Shown: one piece after another, positions 1 through 12,200 of the stretch
Layout of the letters: each line of letters opens with the position of its first letter
How positions within the stretch are numbered: position 1 is the first letter of the stretch
NCBI GenBank assembly: GCA_947683425.1
Contig: CANTUQ010000055.1
Coordinates: forward strand, 5,010,001 to 5,074,000
Source: Excoecaria cochinchinensis
Lineage: Eukaryota > Streptophyta > Magnoliopsida > Malpighiales > Euphorbiaceae
Length of the DNA: 64,000 nt
Reading direction: 5' to 3'
Program-made: the position numbers and the translations under genes
Notes under the pieces: model-generated
Told to the model about the DNA's origin: nothing
Seen by the model: only the letters and a program-made list of their open reading frames with translations
Databases searched by the model: none

Positions 1-198
1 GGTTTCCGTGTGGCTTAGTGAGGGTGTGCCACCTACACCTTTGCATGCAAGAGTGGGTTAAGGGAAGAGAAGGGTTTCATTTGGGTAACCTAGTACTTTC
101 TGTGTTCTTCTCTTTTCTTCTTGCGTGAGAGTGAGTGTTAAGGAAGAGTAAGCATATTGATGTTTAGTTGCTCATGAGTTAAGGGTTAAACCTAAGAG

Positions 199-395
199 GT
201 AAGTGGTTAAGTGTGCTTATTCTCATCTTCTACTCTTCTTCTTGGTTTTGATTTGGTTTGGAGTGAGGATTGATGGATTGTGTTCAATTCTGGAATTTGT
301 GTTGGTTTTGCTAGCTGAAGCAGTGAAAAGAGATAAGGGAAAAGCTGTAATTGGAGAACCGAGCGTCCGTCGTAATTAGGAGCAAAGGCGACGAG
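199..395 (+). other. Predicted short leader intron in the LTR
   Basis: A near-perfect 5' splice site (AAGAG/GTAAGT) at 199 is followed 197 nt later by an AG and the motif GTTTGGGA. The same pair, 172-199 nt apart, recurs in eight other LTR copies in this window, which is the main support. Splicing itself has not been shown. Confidence 0.5.
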
Positions 396-762
396 GTTTG
401 GGAACAAACCCTAATTGTGTGATTATGTGATTAGTGTTGGTTAAATAGAGTTTTGAAATGAATTGCAAGATATGTGAAATTGAAGTTTGAGCATGAATTA
501 TGTGATGCTAAATTGTATGATTATAGTAGCAATATGATTGTGATAAAGTGCTTGAGAATGATTATGATTTGTACTATTATTGAATGCCAAACAAGAAGGG
601 AAAATCAGGTATGTGTTATTGATTGTGTGGTTGTTGTATTTGGGTTGATTGCCAAACAAATAAGAAGGAGATTTGAAGTCTAGGCGTAAAAGGAGAATTG
701 GACTGAAAAAGCACAGCCATGCTAGTGATAAACACAGCTGTGTTTTTGGTATTTTTGCATAG

Positions 763-1088
763 GTCACGGTGACAATGAAATTGATTGTGACCGTGACATA
801 TGCTGAGTTTAATTCTGCCTAGAGGAATTTGGTATGTCACGGTGACAATGGAATTCATTGTGACCGTGACCTACCCAGGAAGGCATTCTGTTTTGCAAAT
901 GAGAATATGTCACGGTGACAATGAGATTCATTGTGACCGTGACATACCCTCAGGTTGCATTCTGCCGAGAGTTGGGAACACATCACGGTGACAATGAAAT
1001 TGATTGTGACCGTGACATGTCCGCAATTTGCATTCTGTTTTGGACTTCAATATGTCACGGTGACAATGAAATCCATTGTGACCGTGAC
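763..1088 (+). repeat. Five-copy palindrome array, 73-bp period
   Basis: Five 35-bp palindromes start at 763, 836, 909, 982 and 1054. Each has left arm GTCACGGTGACAAT and right arm ATTGTGACCGTGAC around a short centre. The roughly 38-bp spacers diverge, but several contain GCATTCTG. The palindromes are far better conserved than the spacers. Open frames here encode only the repeat (CHGDNEIHCDRD-like) and are not genes. Confidence 0.9.
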
Positions 1089-1369
1089 CCACCCTGTTTT
1101 GGCAATATGATCCTAATGTGTTTGGCCATTCAAATGGCAAGGCTTTGAGCTGAAATAAAGGACAACATGAGTAAGTATTGTATGTGTGTTAAGTGATCTA
1201 CAAATGCATACAAACATGGTGATTTCTGAATATGATCAGTTATGTAAATATTATATGAGAAGATTGAATTTGAAAGCATACTGAATATGCAAGTGAAATG
1301 TTAGCTATGTGCTAATGCAAATGTGTAAAGTGAAAAGTGAATTGAATAAATTGTCAATAACTTAAGCCT

Positions 1370-1850
1370 GCGAGTCAAGTAGTGGATAGTTAGGCATGCC
1401 TATAGGGTTTAGTGCTGCAGCCCCATGCGTTAAATGTGTCTGATTCCATGGGAATCAGAATGCGATTATCCTTGCTGGATTCAGTTAATTGTGGAATGAT
1501 GAAAAGTACCAGAAGGTACTAATGTGTAAAAGTGATCTCGATGAGATTCTGGGTACCTAGGAGGTACCGATGCGTTACCCGTTATCCGCGCCATTGAATT
1601 GCAGGCTAACTGATTAATTAAATAATAAATGGAAGTGACTGTGATACAAGAAAGTATGTGGTATGGATATGTAAATAGGTGATTGATGCTTTATGATTGA
1701 ATATAGTAATGGATAAAACTATGCTTGCAATGGTACGTGCTTTAATAATGAATGTTCTGGCATGTCTACTAGCATGTAATGTATGATGTTTCTGATGTGT
1801 GCTAATTAATTGCTATATATATAAGTTCCCCACTAAGCGTTATCGCTTAG
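1370..1850 (+). other. Hairpin-chain module of the left LTR
   Basis: This block contains TTAGGCATGCCTAT (1390-1403), a near-perfect GATTCCATGGGAATC inverted repeat near 1442, a GGTACC/GGTACC inverted pair near 1552, and the hairpin CTAAGCG-TTAT-CGCTTAG (1833-1850) preceded by CCCCA. The same order of elements occurs in the other long LTRs of the window. Confidence 0.6.
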
Positions 1851-2241
1851 CATGGATTTACTCTAATCCGTGCAGGTACGGACGAGAGGTGACTGAAGGA
1901 CGTCCCCCGCATTTTGGTACGGTCAACAATAGGAAGTGTATAGTGTAGGTATGGGGGTTGTTATTTGGAACTTTTGTATAAGTTTTATATGGTTAATATG
2001 TATTTTGAATATGTAAAGGCATGTAATAATGTAGTAATCATGGATGTAACCTCCCACATGTATGTGTGTCATATGAATAGCTAAGGCGTGTGAATAATAG
2101 TAGTTGGCATGTGATGCATGAATTAAGGTAGTGCGTGATGAAATTTTATTATTCAGTTTCCGCATGTGTCCTGTGTGTGTGTGCGACCTTCTCTAACTAA
2201 GATTAGCTGAGCTAGTCTGTCGTTAGGGAACGGGCGTCACA

Positions 2242-2859
2242 TATTTTGAATCGACATTTGATAGTGCTTCAGCGATTGTCACCCTCGCGGACCCTTGGCA
2301 GTAGTTAAAAGTCCAGCTACGGACTTGTTAAATGCAAAACTATATCTCAAACTTTTGTTGTTTTGTGTTTATTGGTCCTTCTTGGGTTGTTAGTAGTGTT
2401 TGTTTTTGTCAATTTTGGTGATTTAAGGTCTTAGAGTAGCTATGTTTTTGTTGGAGAGTTTTCAAGTTTTCGTAGCTTGAAGCGTGGTGGGATTGTTGAA
2501 AAAAATTTTGGAAATTTGTATGAGGTCACGGTGGCAATGAAAATTGTTGTCACTGTGACCAGAGCATATTTGCATTTTGGATTATAGTTTGGGACATGTC
2601 ACGATAGCAACAAGATCTTTTGCCACCGTGACCAGTTGAGAATGGCATTCTGGATTGGAAATTAAAGTATGTCATGGAGGCAATGGATTTGGTTGTCACC
2701 GTGAGCAAATGGCAAGATGCATTCTGTTTTGAAGTGTGCACATGTCATGGTGACAACCAATTTTATTGTCACCATGACCAAGGAAAAATTGCATTCTGGA
2801 TTGTGATATGTCACGGTGACAACCAATTTAGTTGTCAGCGTGACCAAATGGTAGGATGC
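2242..2859 (+). mobile_element. Athila-like host element, left part (leader), interrupted at 2859
   Basis: Non-coding sequence after the LTR end at 2241. It is joined to 26540 onward by the perfect 5-bp duplication GATGC flanking Ogre-1 (2855-2859 and 26540-26544) and by a palindrome array that runs across the insertion in register. I could not recognise a primer-binding site just after 2241, so whether this interior belongs to the LTR at 1-2241 is open. Confidence 0.6.
2525..2854 (+). repeat. Palindrome array of the host leader, first five copies (73-bp period)
   Basis: Degenerate units with arms like GTCACGGTGGCAAT and TTGTCACTGTGACC begin at 2525, 2598, 2671, 2744 and 2810. Three more lie beyond the Ogre-1 insertion at 26567, 26640 and 26714. 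The dominant spacing is 73 bp and spacers carry GCATTCTG, the same unit as in the LTR at 763-1088. Confidence 0.85.
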
Positions 2860-3904
2860 TGTAGACAATGGATCCTGAGGCGGTCCAAGATCGGAATTAC
2901 CCGATGACGAAAGCAATACTTGCCAGTGAAGGTGTCGAAAATGATGCTTCCCATGTCGAAAATTCCCCCCTGTTCCTCTAAAAATTTCAATGCGCAAATT
3001 TCTTTTTTTACTCTCATTTGGTTTCTATTTTTATTTTTATTTTTATTTTTATTTTTATTTTTATTTTTTTATTTTGATCGCACGCTGCGCCCATTGCGAA
3101 GGGACAGGCGCGTGGCCCTGAGTGCAGCAGGGGTACTGCGTACGCCGCGCGCGCAGGTTTTCCTTCACGCGGGGCAATTTTGCTCAGCGCTACCTCATGC
3201 TGTCTCTTTCTATGCTTTTTCTGATTTCCTTTTTTTTTCCAGTCTGATTTCTTTGCATTATTTCATCCTTTTATGCTATTTTAGATTAACCAAAAATGAA
3301 AGCACTTTGTCATCTTCCCATTTTTGGGCTAAGGCAAAAGTTAAAGGGAGTTTCCCTTGGAAAAAAAAAAACGGCAACTTTTATTCAAGGGGTTTTTTTT
3401 TGGCTTTTCTCTCTAGCTTCTTCTCTCTAAAAAACCCTCTTCTTCAAAAATTCTTCCAAAAAATCCTTGAGTTTTATTTTCAAGCTTTGATATTTTTTAT
3501 TTTTTCTTCTCCATAACATTTCATCTTTGGTTTAATTTGAACAAGAAAAATTAATTTTCTTGGCTCATTCATCCCACCAAAAATATTTTCTAGAGTTGAT
3601 TTATTAAAAAATACAAATTTTTACATTTTTATTTTCTGTCTATCACCGCAAAAATCGACAAGAGGAACGGATTGAGACATCCTATTTACGATCTACAAAT
3701 CCTGAGGGTAAACACTTTGGACCCGTTCTCATTTAATTTTATTTAGTTTTCCATTTATTTGTTATTATTATCTTGATATCATTCTATTTTGGGCATTTTT
3801 AATGTGATTAATATTCTTAGTGGTACACTATTTATTTGTCCTAATTGATTTCTTTATTATTCCTTATTATTGTTATTGTTATTATTATTATTATTATTAT
3901 TCTA

Positions 3905-3936
<32 letters not shown>

Positions 3937-4019
3937 TACTTACTATTCTTAATATTATGTTTTTATTTATATTATTATCATATATTTATTTTAGGTTTAT
4001 TGAGGTTATATTGTTATTA

Positions 4020-4056
<37 letters not shown>

Positions 4057-5540
4057 CATTATTATTGTTACCATCATCATTGTGGTATTATTATGATTAT
4101 TATATTCATCATTATTCATTAATTTATTATTAGTATGGTCGTTATCATTTTGCTATCATTTCACTTATTTATTATTATTTATGTCATATTTATTTATTTT
4201 ATATCATTAGTATTATTATTATTTGTTTATTATTATTGTTATATTATTTTATTATTTTTATTCATTATTGTTAATATTATTCATTATATTATTAATATTA
4301 TTATTACTATTTTATTAATTATTTGTACAATTGAGTCATATTAATATTATAGGTATTAATGCCATTTGATTTATGTCCAATTTCACATTATTTATTATTA
4401 TGGGTATTTGTTACTATTAAGTATCATTATTATCATTATTGTTATTATGGTTTGCATTTGTACGATTAATTTACCTAGAATTATTACTAATATTTCGATA
4501 TTATTTTTTGTCTGAGATTTATATTGGAGTTGCGTTGTTTGAGCTTCCCGTGACCTTCGGGTTAGGCCACGACGCATGGAGGACACGTCAGTTTGGTGAG
4601 ACCTTTCCCATTTCCTTCCCCTTTTGTTGTGCTTGTTTGCAAATAATTATTTTATTTATGCATACGTGAGATAAAATGTCACAAAAACATTTCTACAATT
4701 AAATTGAAATTTCTACAAATAAAATTGGGACCAATGTCCCTTGTTTTAGACCAATAATAAAAACATCACAATTAAAATGAAGAGTCAATTTTCTCTCAAA
4801 ATGGGATCACTCAACCCCGTTTTCATCAAACAACCAAAGCGACTCTTCGAACCCTCTTTGAATAAACACGAAGGAGCCAATGTTCCTAAACTTCGAACAA
4901 ATGTGAAGGAACCAATGTTCCTAAAATTAACGAATGCCCCGATTTATATATGTCTTTCTTTACATTTGTCATGTTTGATTGTTTCTTCATTCATTTCTTT
5001 TGGGGCCCTTGTAATTAATTTTTGGGGCAAATTCTATTTAATCTCCTTTCATTGGGGTTGTATTCTGCCCTTATTTCCCTTGTAATTGTGTGCTTGTATA
5101 TTTATCGCTTTCATTTACCGCTTTTTTTATCGCTGTATTTATTGCTTCCCTTTTACCGCTTTTGAATGCTTACGATGCGCCTTTAAATTTAAATGCATTG
5201 ATCATGTGAGGTAAGTGATATAATTTTAAGAGGTTAAAAACTCATTTATAATTAATCAAGGCATAAATAAGAGTGAAGTTCTGAACACCAATCTCTGGTC
5301 TAGGCCATTAAGAGGTTAGAATCTTTTCCCAATTTCTTGTAACTTGGGTGGTGACTCCATGATACCTCAAAGGTGCCTATAGACGTCGGGAGGCTAGGTG
5401 GTTCTTCTCAATGTTCTATTGGGAGGAATACACCCATGATGTCTCGTGGCGCCCATGATCAAAAGACGCAAACCAATCCCTCAAATCCCAAAGGCAGATT
5501 CAACAGAGAGGGCCCTTGCTGGGTTCCGACGCGTGTCACA
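2860..5540 (+). mobile_element. 5' LTR of Ogre-1
   Basis: Starts TGTAGACAATGG, ends GCGTGTCACA. Contains a GC-rich block near 3085-3170, AT-rich TTA/ATT microsatellite stretches at about 3860-4450, a conserved CTGAGGGTAAACA stretch near 3703 and a 3' end rich in diverged repeats. Copies of the same LTR type occur at 12497-26539 (interrupted), 36999-39355 (reverse), 42900-45716 and 59028-59509. Open frames in the TTA stretch encode only tyrosine, leucine and isoleucine runs. Confidence 0.9.
3860..4450 (+). repeat. (TTA)n-type microsatellite region inside the Ogre LTR
   Basis: Long runs of ATT/TTA trinucleotides with scattered interruptions. Homologous runs occur in the 3' LTR at about 22270-22390 and 24990-25480. 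Confidence 0.9.
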
Positions 5541-5541
5541 G

Positions 5542-5560
5542 TGGCGACTCCACTGGGGAC
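5542..5560 (+). other. Primer-binding site of Ogre-1
   Basis: TGGCGACTCCACTGGGGAC lies one base after the LTR end. I read it as the tRNA-Arg type used by Ogre elements; the tRNA identity was not checked. Nearly the same site follows the Ogre-3 LTR end at 59511. Confidence 0.85.
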
Positions 5561-6455
5561 TGTTTGAGACTTTGCTTTGAAAGTGCTTTGGTTAAAATAT
5601 AATTGGGTTTTTATAGCTTAAAATTCTATCTCTTTTCAAAAAATTGCATTGCATTTTAGAGCCTTAGTATTATGTTAGTTGGTCCCCTGTCTTACCCCGG
5701 TGCATTCCTGGAGCACGACCCTACTCTCACTCATTGTAGGGGAGTGTTAAGGATAATCACCAGCCCAAGTCTCGTACCATTAATGGTACATCAAATGGAG
5801 ACCCGATCGGTCACTACGCTCATGATGAGCTAGACCCATTGGCAAGGACCATGCTTGGGTAGCCCTAAAGTATCATCGCCTTGACCAAAGCTCATGTAAT
5901 GGCAAATAGAAACTTCCACTAGGTGGTATGCTCCTTAATATAATGCTTGTCATGTGGGCTGTCACATATTAAACAAAATCAAGCAAATTAAGTGGTTCTT
6001 TATCAAAAGGCTTTCATGCCCCGATAAGCTCACCTTAACTTGATTGAATTGTCCAAATACATAATGGCCAAAACCCATACGAATGCGCATTAGATTAGGA
6101 CTATTATGTTGCCGATTTTCCATCGTGCACCATACGCGTCCATCGGGTTTCCCATTAACCTATGGATCAAGCCCACCTAGGAAAGAGAATATGTTGCCTC
6201 GTGTGTGGGAGAAATAAGGTCAGAAGGGTATGTTTGCTTGCGTGTGTTTGTCTATGCTGCACCAGCACGACCATGCATTGTATTACAATCATGCATCATC
6301 CTAACAAAGGTATGTTTTACAGCCATCATAGATACGTCTAGGTGGTCTAGAGGTCCTGACGGTCGACTAAGAAAGGTTTCTCTAGAGCTAGTGACAAATC
6401 CGAGTTCAAATTCTCTTTTAGAGGAGGGTGAGATATTGTTTTTCGAGTCATCAAA
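5561..6455 (+). other. Untranslated leader of Ogre-1
   Basis: No convincing gene. The stretch around 5690-6060 matches the Ogre-3 leader at 59650-60030, including the shared phrase around GCACGACCCTAC, so it is a family-conserved 5' UTR. The ATG at 6456 that opens a gag-like frame ends it. Confidence 0.7.
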
Positions 6456-8635
6456 CATGTCTAATCCATCAAGTGGTTCAGATGCAACTAGGGCGATGAT
6501 CGCCGAAGAAGTGGGGAAAAGGTTAAAGGAATTTGAAGCCAGGATGATGGCAATGATGGGCAACCTTGCCACTACACTAGCCCCACCTGCTGGGTGACAG
6601 ACTGCTACCCCGATTAGGGAGCAAGAGGAACAAGGGGTGGTTAGAGAAGAAACCCCCAGCGGCAGCTGGGCCAACTGTAATTGAGCCAAGGGTACCAGCA
6701 CCAGTTGAACATAGAGAAGGCCCTAAGTCTGAAGTTGATATGTGGGAGGAGCCAGAAGAGTTAGTGGTAATGAAAGGGAAGTCGTCCAAGTTAGAGGATG
6801 TGATGTGGAAGAAGATGAAAGAGAGATCCAAGCCATATCAAAGATGTTGAAGGTAGGGGGAGGGATGAACCCCGAGGATAGAGAGCTAGACAATGATGAT
6901 TTGGTTCCACAAAATTTCAAAATGCCTAACGTTCCCAAGTTAGACAGCACCTCTGACCCTACTGCGCACATAAACCAGTACTCACTAGTGATGAAGGGTA
7001 CCACCCTGATAAAGAGGCAGAAGGTTGAATACTTTTGCCTCAGCTTAACTGGCCTAGCAGTTAATTGGTATCTTGGGCTGGATCGAAGAACGATAGAAGA
7101 TTGGGACTTATTGACAGAAGAGTTCCTAAAGCAATATGATTGCAGTACCAGACTGGAGGTCACATTGAAAGATTTAGAACTGCTGCAGCAGAAGTCAGGG
7201 GAATCATTCCATGAGTACCTGACCCGATGGAGAAATCGGGTATTGGAGATGAAGAGGAAGCCTGACACGTCATATCAAATCAAGTTATTTATCAGGAATG
7301 CTAGTCCATATCTGAAGGATGGGTTAAAAATGAAGGGACTCAAAGACTGGGAGTCACTTAAGGACATAGCCATTGAAGCTGAGGCTGAGCATTTAGATAA
7401 AGTGGCTAGATCTGCAAATTTGGCTTTGGGTAAGAAGGCAATGATAGGGTAGCACAGGTCTCAGCCATAGGAATGGCTCCCAAATACCTCACTATCTCAG
7501 GCAGACCATTATCTTGGCACTTTACCCGTCTCATTAAGGAACGAAAGTTATAACCCTTGCCAGCTGGGCCTGCCCCAAATCAAGGAAAGCCTAAGCATAG
7601 AACGGACTGGCATTGCGCATATCATTAGTACACAGGGCATAGAACAAACTACTATCGTCCTTTAAGGGATCGAATTCAGGACTTAATTGATAGCAAAAAG
7701 ATCACAGATCCTGAGCAGAGGGAAAGTAAGGAGAAATCGGCCTGTAATGCCATGATTAGTTCAAGCTTGCCTGAATGGTATGTACTGCAAGACTTGTTTG
7801 GAAATGGGTATGATACTATTACTCGCCCTGAGGCAGATGAAGAGGGGATTTTCGTAGCGATGATAGGTTGTTGGTCCACCAGCGAAAGCGGGGAGAAAGA
7901 GGAAGAAGGAAAACAGGAAGGTTCTAACCAGGGATTGAGTATGGCTAGCCTTTCACGACAGATTGAGGAGACTCGTGCGTTAATGGCCCTAGAGATGGAT
8001 AGAAGGCTGGAGGAGCTCGAAATAAGGTTGTCAGCTATGATTAAGAAAAGAATAGATGCCATGGCGCTAGTCTTGTAAGCTCAATTGGTGGAGGCTACCT
8101 TTAACCGGGTTGAGTCGGCCACTGTCGAGATGGCCCACACAATGATAACCACGACATCTCCTTACACCTCTAAGCCCAGAGGCAGGAACTCCTTGATTTT
8201 CCAGTTGGACAAGGAGGTGGCAAAAGGCCTACTCTGGAAAGTGACATCACGCTTGAAGGGGATAGAGATCGGGTGAGGATGCATGCTCTAAAAAATGCAA
8301 ACTCTGGTATCCGCAGTGACAATAAGGGCAATGCTAAGAGGATGGGAGAGTCAGCTGCGAAAATGAATCAAAGGCATTACTCTAATTTGGATAGATCCTT
8401 GTCGTGGGTTTTTGAGAAGCTAGTGAAAAGGGGGATGTTGCAGCCATTGGCCGCTAGGCCCGCCAGAAACCAGGGACAGTTCAACCACAAGGCAGATCAG
8501 TATTGTGCCTTCCATCAGCACACCGGACATACCACAGATGATTGCAAGACCTTGAGACACGCTATTCAAGATTTAATTGATTCCAAACAGAACTCCGACC
8601 CAGAAAGGCGAAAGATGAAGAATGAGATAAATTAA
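6456..8635 (+). pseudogene. gag: Ogre-type gag, broken by stops and frameshifts
   Basis: The structural (capsid/nucleocapsid) protein of an Ogre/Tat element. A plausible start at 6456 gives MSNPSSGSD and stays open to 6597. A second frame, 6742-7452, holds the capsid core: FKMPNVPKLDSTSDPTAHIN, then VNWYLGLDRRTIEDW, then GESFHEYLTRWRNRVLEM, as in Ogre gag. A third piece (8273-8635) ends with YCAFHQHTGHTTDDC, the Ogre-type C-terminal motif. A diverged copy of that motif followed by QDLIDSKK also occurs near 7605-7700, so part of the C-terminal region is duplicated. At least three stops or frame changes rule out one intact product. Confidence 0.85.
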
Positions 8636-8803
8636 GAGCCTGAGTAAGAAAAGAAGATGATTCCCGAGGAAGACAATGAACTATTGGCCATAACATCTAT
8701 GTCGGTGGGAGCAAAAAGGAAATAGCTATTTAGATGTTCTCTTTTTATTTCTGAACTATTTGACAATGACATTTTTAATCCTAGTTTTTATTAAATGAAG
8801 TGA

Positions 8804-9290
8804 ATGATTTCACTTATTTGTGCGATATTTTCTCGTGATTTCATTATGCTTGATCATGACACATTCATATTTAATAATGATTCAAATAATGCCATTGCAT
8901 TTAATCTAGGAACTTTGGAGACTCCAAAGAAAATCTTGATAGCATCTGTTATCACTCTTGAGGAGAGATTAAAATTTGAGAGAATAAAAAAAAGAATGAA
9001 ATAAAAAGTCTTTGCATGGACCTATGAAGACATGCTAGGAGGTAATTAGTAAGTCGCCGAACAAGCTATACCAGCACATTCCAATCATGGACAAGTTAAG
9101 CAGAAGCCAAGAAAACTCAAGCCAAGAGGGACAGGAAAGGTTAAAAGAGGGAAATCCACAAGCAGAGCCAGGGCCAAAATTTTTACTGAAGTGCAAATGG
9201 CCAACTAGGTTGAACAACGATGGTCCCAATGGCTAAAAAGAAAAGTACGCGTATGTGTGAACTTCAGGATTCGACCGAAGCTTGCTAAAA
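8804..9290 (+). pseudogene. pol: Ogre pol remnant: protease-RT linker and first residues of reverse transcriptase
   Basis: The frame from 8804 reads LETPKKILIASVITLEERLK, then one stop, then KVFAWTYEDMLGG, matching the conserved DVFAWSYEDMPG segment just before reverse transcriptase in Tat/Ogre polyproteins. Further on, KQKPRKLKP and TMVPMAKKKSTRMC resemble the start of the RT domain in shifted frames. The match ends at an A-rich stretch near 9300. The protease before it and RT (YxDD), RNase H and integrase after it are missing. Confidence 0.7.
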
Positions 9291-12200
9291 GAAAATCAGG
9301 GAGCAAAGAAAAAAGAAAAAAAAAAGAAAACAACAAAAAAAAAATTTAATGACAAAAAAAAAAGAGAGAAGAAAAGAGAGAATTGATCAGGGGGCAAGGG
9401 ACTGTTATTTGGGGGCAAGCTTTGTCCAAATCCCGCCAGTCTACACGTATCTACATTTTGCCGTTCTTCTTAGCCACTGAAAAGGACCTATAGACTGAAT
9501 CACAAGCCACCCAATCAGTTCGTCAATATAGAGGATGCGCAATACGAAGGGTATTCTTGTGTTGTTGCCGCTCATGCCTGCCACTGAAAAGACCTAAAGA
9601 CTAATCCGTGAGGCAACCACCCAGTCCGTAAGTATAAAGGGTGTGCTGTATGAGAGATGAGCTGACGACATACAGATGAGATACCAAATGAGAGGAAGGC
9701 CAAGAGGGTTATGGAGTACACCCGTTCTGGGGTCTGTATGGGAACCCTTACAAGAGTCACGCTTTATACCTCGATGAGTGAGGCAAAAACATTACTGCCC
9801 GTGGAAGCACGTCAAATCCTCAAGGGCCAGTCATGAAAGCGACAGCTATAGCCACAAAACACGTCAAATGGAAATAGGTCTCGAGACTGCTATCGCTATA
9901 AGATCTATCAGAAAACACCTTATCCGATCATTTGGGAAGAAAGTCTGAAAGCACCCGCTCGAAGAATAAGATTGGGTCTTCGGGCAAATAGCTCTGGTAT
10001 TCTAGACGGACGAGGTGAATTCAAACCAACATATGAAGACCCATTCATTCTTGAAAAGTTGTTATTCAAGGAAGCAACACCCCAATATACAGTGAGGGAA
10101 GCAAGTTTAAAGAGCCAGACCGATATCAATAGATCCAAGGAGGTCCATGGCTAAAGACTAAAAATCAAAAGAAGAGAATAAATGCCCCGTGGGTCAAAAA
10201 CCGAAAAAAGGCGGCCTTGCTAAAATTGGGCGCCTCGTCAGGGTGAAAACCAAAAAAAGGCACTCTGGTAAAAAATTAGAGGCTCGAGAGAAAATATCCA
10301 ATCAAGTAAACCTAAGAGGGCTGGTTAGAAACAGGAGTCTGATGCTTTCAAGATCCATTCTGAGATTAAATGTAATTTTGCATTCTGAATCTGTGTTAAA
10401 TGGTGATTATGTATTGAGAAATCACTAAAATGCACATAGTCTTTGCAAATACATAAAATAAAAGCAGTTTAACTCATCATTTCCTAGTTCCTTTATAAAA
10501 AGAGAAACAACGTCCATTACTGAATGTGTGAATTCTAAACGGCTATACTCTGCTCTTGCTCTCACCAACCAGATGCCTAAATCGATAGGTCCTATTATCT
10601 ACAGTGGCGCTAGGTACCCCTCTCTTACATGTACTTATAGAGGCGAGGGTGTAGTCTCCGACCAGAACATTTCATCTTGCATACTCAAAGTTGTCTGGTT
10701 CTGGCATACAATCAGCACATTGTTACCATCTACCCTTCGACTCTCTGTCCGCTCGAGTACTTCAGGCAACTCACCTTACTATCCACTGTGAGGCCAATTC
10801 TACAACATCTTCGTGACAAGAACCAAGCTCATACAACCATAATCTGAGAAATGAGTACATGCTGACCATACCTAAAATATCTTTGGTAACAGCTTCATCC
10901 CCTTCAAAAAGAAAAGAAAAGAAAAGAAGGCCGTTAGAGATGAAAACCGTGACTGGCGCTCTAAACAAAATTTGGGCCAAAGGGCAGGGTGAAAACCTGG
11001 GAACAGGCAGTCTGTCCGATAAAAAATGAAATGAATAAAAGCTGCTAGATTGGGTTGGGTGCATTCCAGGCAAAAAATAAGGCACAGGGATATGTGAAAA
11101 TTCAAAAAGGACATATTTCCCGCTAAGAAAAGCTAGTGTGAAAATCCACAAGGGGCTCACTACCTTTAATCAATGACTTCCGATGCCTGGAGCGATAAGG
11201 CTGGGGATCTTAAGATGACATCCTCTTGAGCAGATGGCATATGATACATGAGCCAAAATTCCTGAGCTGCAAAGGCGCTTTTCTAGATCCTTGGGGGTAT
11301 CAGACAATGACAAACCGTGCCCTGAACGGACCCCTGACCACCTAGGATGTGATCTATCCATTTTCGCATACATCTTATATTTGCGTATAGCATTTTACCC
11401 ATGCATGCACAATTTTGGTATATGTTCTTGTATATACAGCTTTGCAGGAAAAGATCAGACCAAAGGATGACTTTGGCAAGATAAATTCAAGATAAAGCCC
11501 ACTCAGGTGGAAATCTTGTTAGCCCGTAAAGTGGTAACCCTCTTTAAGTCCTTACACAAAAGGCATTCCCAGTCTCTTCGAAGCATTATCTTTAAGTCCT
11601 TATTCAAAAGGCACTCCCAGTCTCTTCGGAGCATTATCTTTAAGTCCTTGTTCAAAAGGCATTCTCGGTCTCTTTGGAGCATTACCTTTAAGTCCTTGCT
11701 TCAAAGGCATTCTCAGTCTTTTCGGAGCATTCCCTTTATGTTCTTGCTCAAAAGGCATTCTCAGTCTCTTCGGAGCATTACCTCTAAGTCCTTGCTTAAA
11801 ATGCATTCTTAGTCTTTTCAGAGCATTCTCTTTAAGTCCTTGTTCAAAAGGCATTCTCAGTCTCTTCAGAGCATTACCTTTAAGTCCTTGCTCAAAAGGC
11901 ATTCTCAGTCTTTTCGGAGCATTCCCTTTAAGTCCTTGTTCAAAAGGCATTCTCAGTCTCTTCAGAGCATTACCTTTAAGTCCTTGCTCAAAAGGCATTC
12001 TCAGTCTTTTCGGAGCATTCCCTTTATGTCCTTGTTCAAGAGGCGTTCTCAGTCACTTCGGAGCATTCCCTTTAAGTCCTTGTTTAAAAGGCATTCTCAG
12101 TCTCTTCGGAGCATTACTTTTAAGTTCTTGCTCAAAAGGCATTCTCAGTCTCTTCAAAGCATTCCCTTTAAGTCTTTGTTCAAAAGGCATTCTCAGTCTC

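Larger units (their letters stand above)
1..2241 (+). mobile_element. LTR of a hairpin-type Ty3/gypsy element, cut by the left window edge
   Basis: The 3' part of a long LTR reading rightward. It carries the full shared architecture: splice donor AG/GTAAGT at 199, acceptor GAG/GTTTGGGA at 395, a palindrome cassette at 763-1088, the 14-bp near-palindrome TTAGGCATGCCTAT at 1390-1403 and the hairpin CTAAGCG/CGCTTAG at 1833-1850. The end is placed at GGGCGTCACA (2241) because the composition changes there and the preceding stretch resembles other LTR ends. No start, second LTR or target duplication is visible, so it may be a solo LTR or the 5' LTR of the element that follows. Confidence 0.7.

Noticed and set aside
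757..1100. Evenly spaced 35-bp palindromic repeats with about 38-bp spacers, resembling a CRISPR array
   Set aside because: The context is a plant LTR, the spacers share GCATTCTG, no cas genes exist, and the same unit decays in the neighbouring element. It is a tandem repeat of 73 bp.
2920..4344. Long open frames of tyrosine, leucine, isoleucine and phenylalanine (for example 2920-3516, 3820-4122, 4135-4344; also 24863-25355)
   Set aside because: They follow (TTA)n and T-rich LTR sequence and recur in each Ogre LTR with changed lengths. No codon-level conservation.
10189..10428. Lysine/arginine-rich 79-residue frame after pol loss
   Set aside because: Ogre 3' UTR phrase; the matching stretch of Ogre-2 (from 36493) does not keep the frame.
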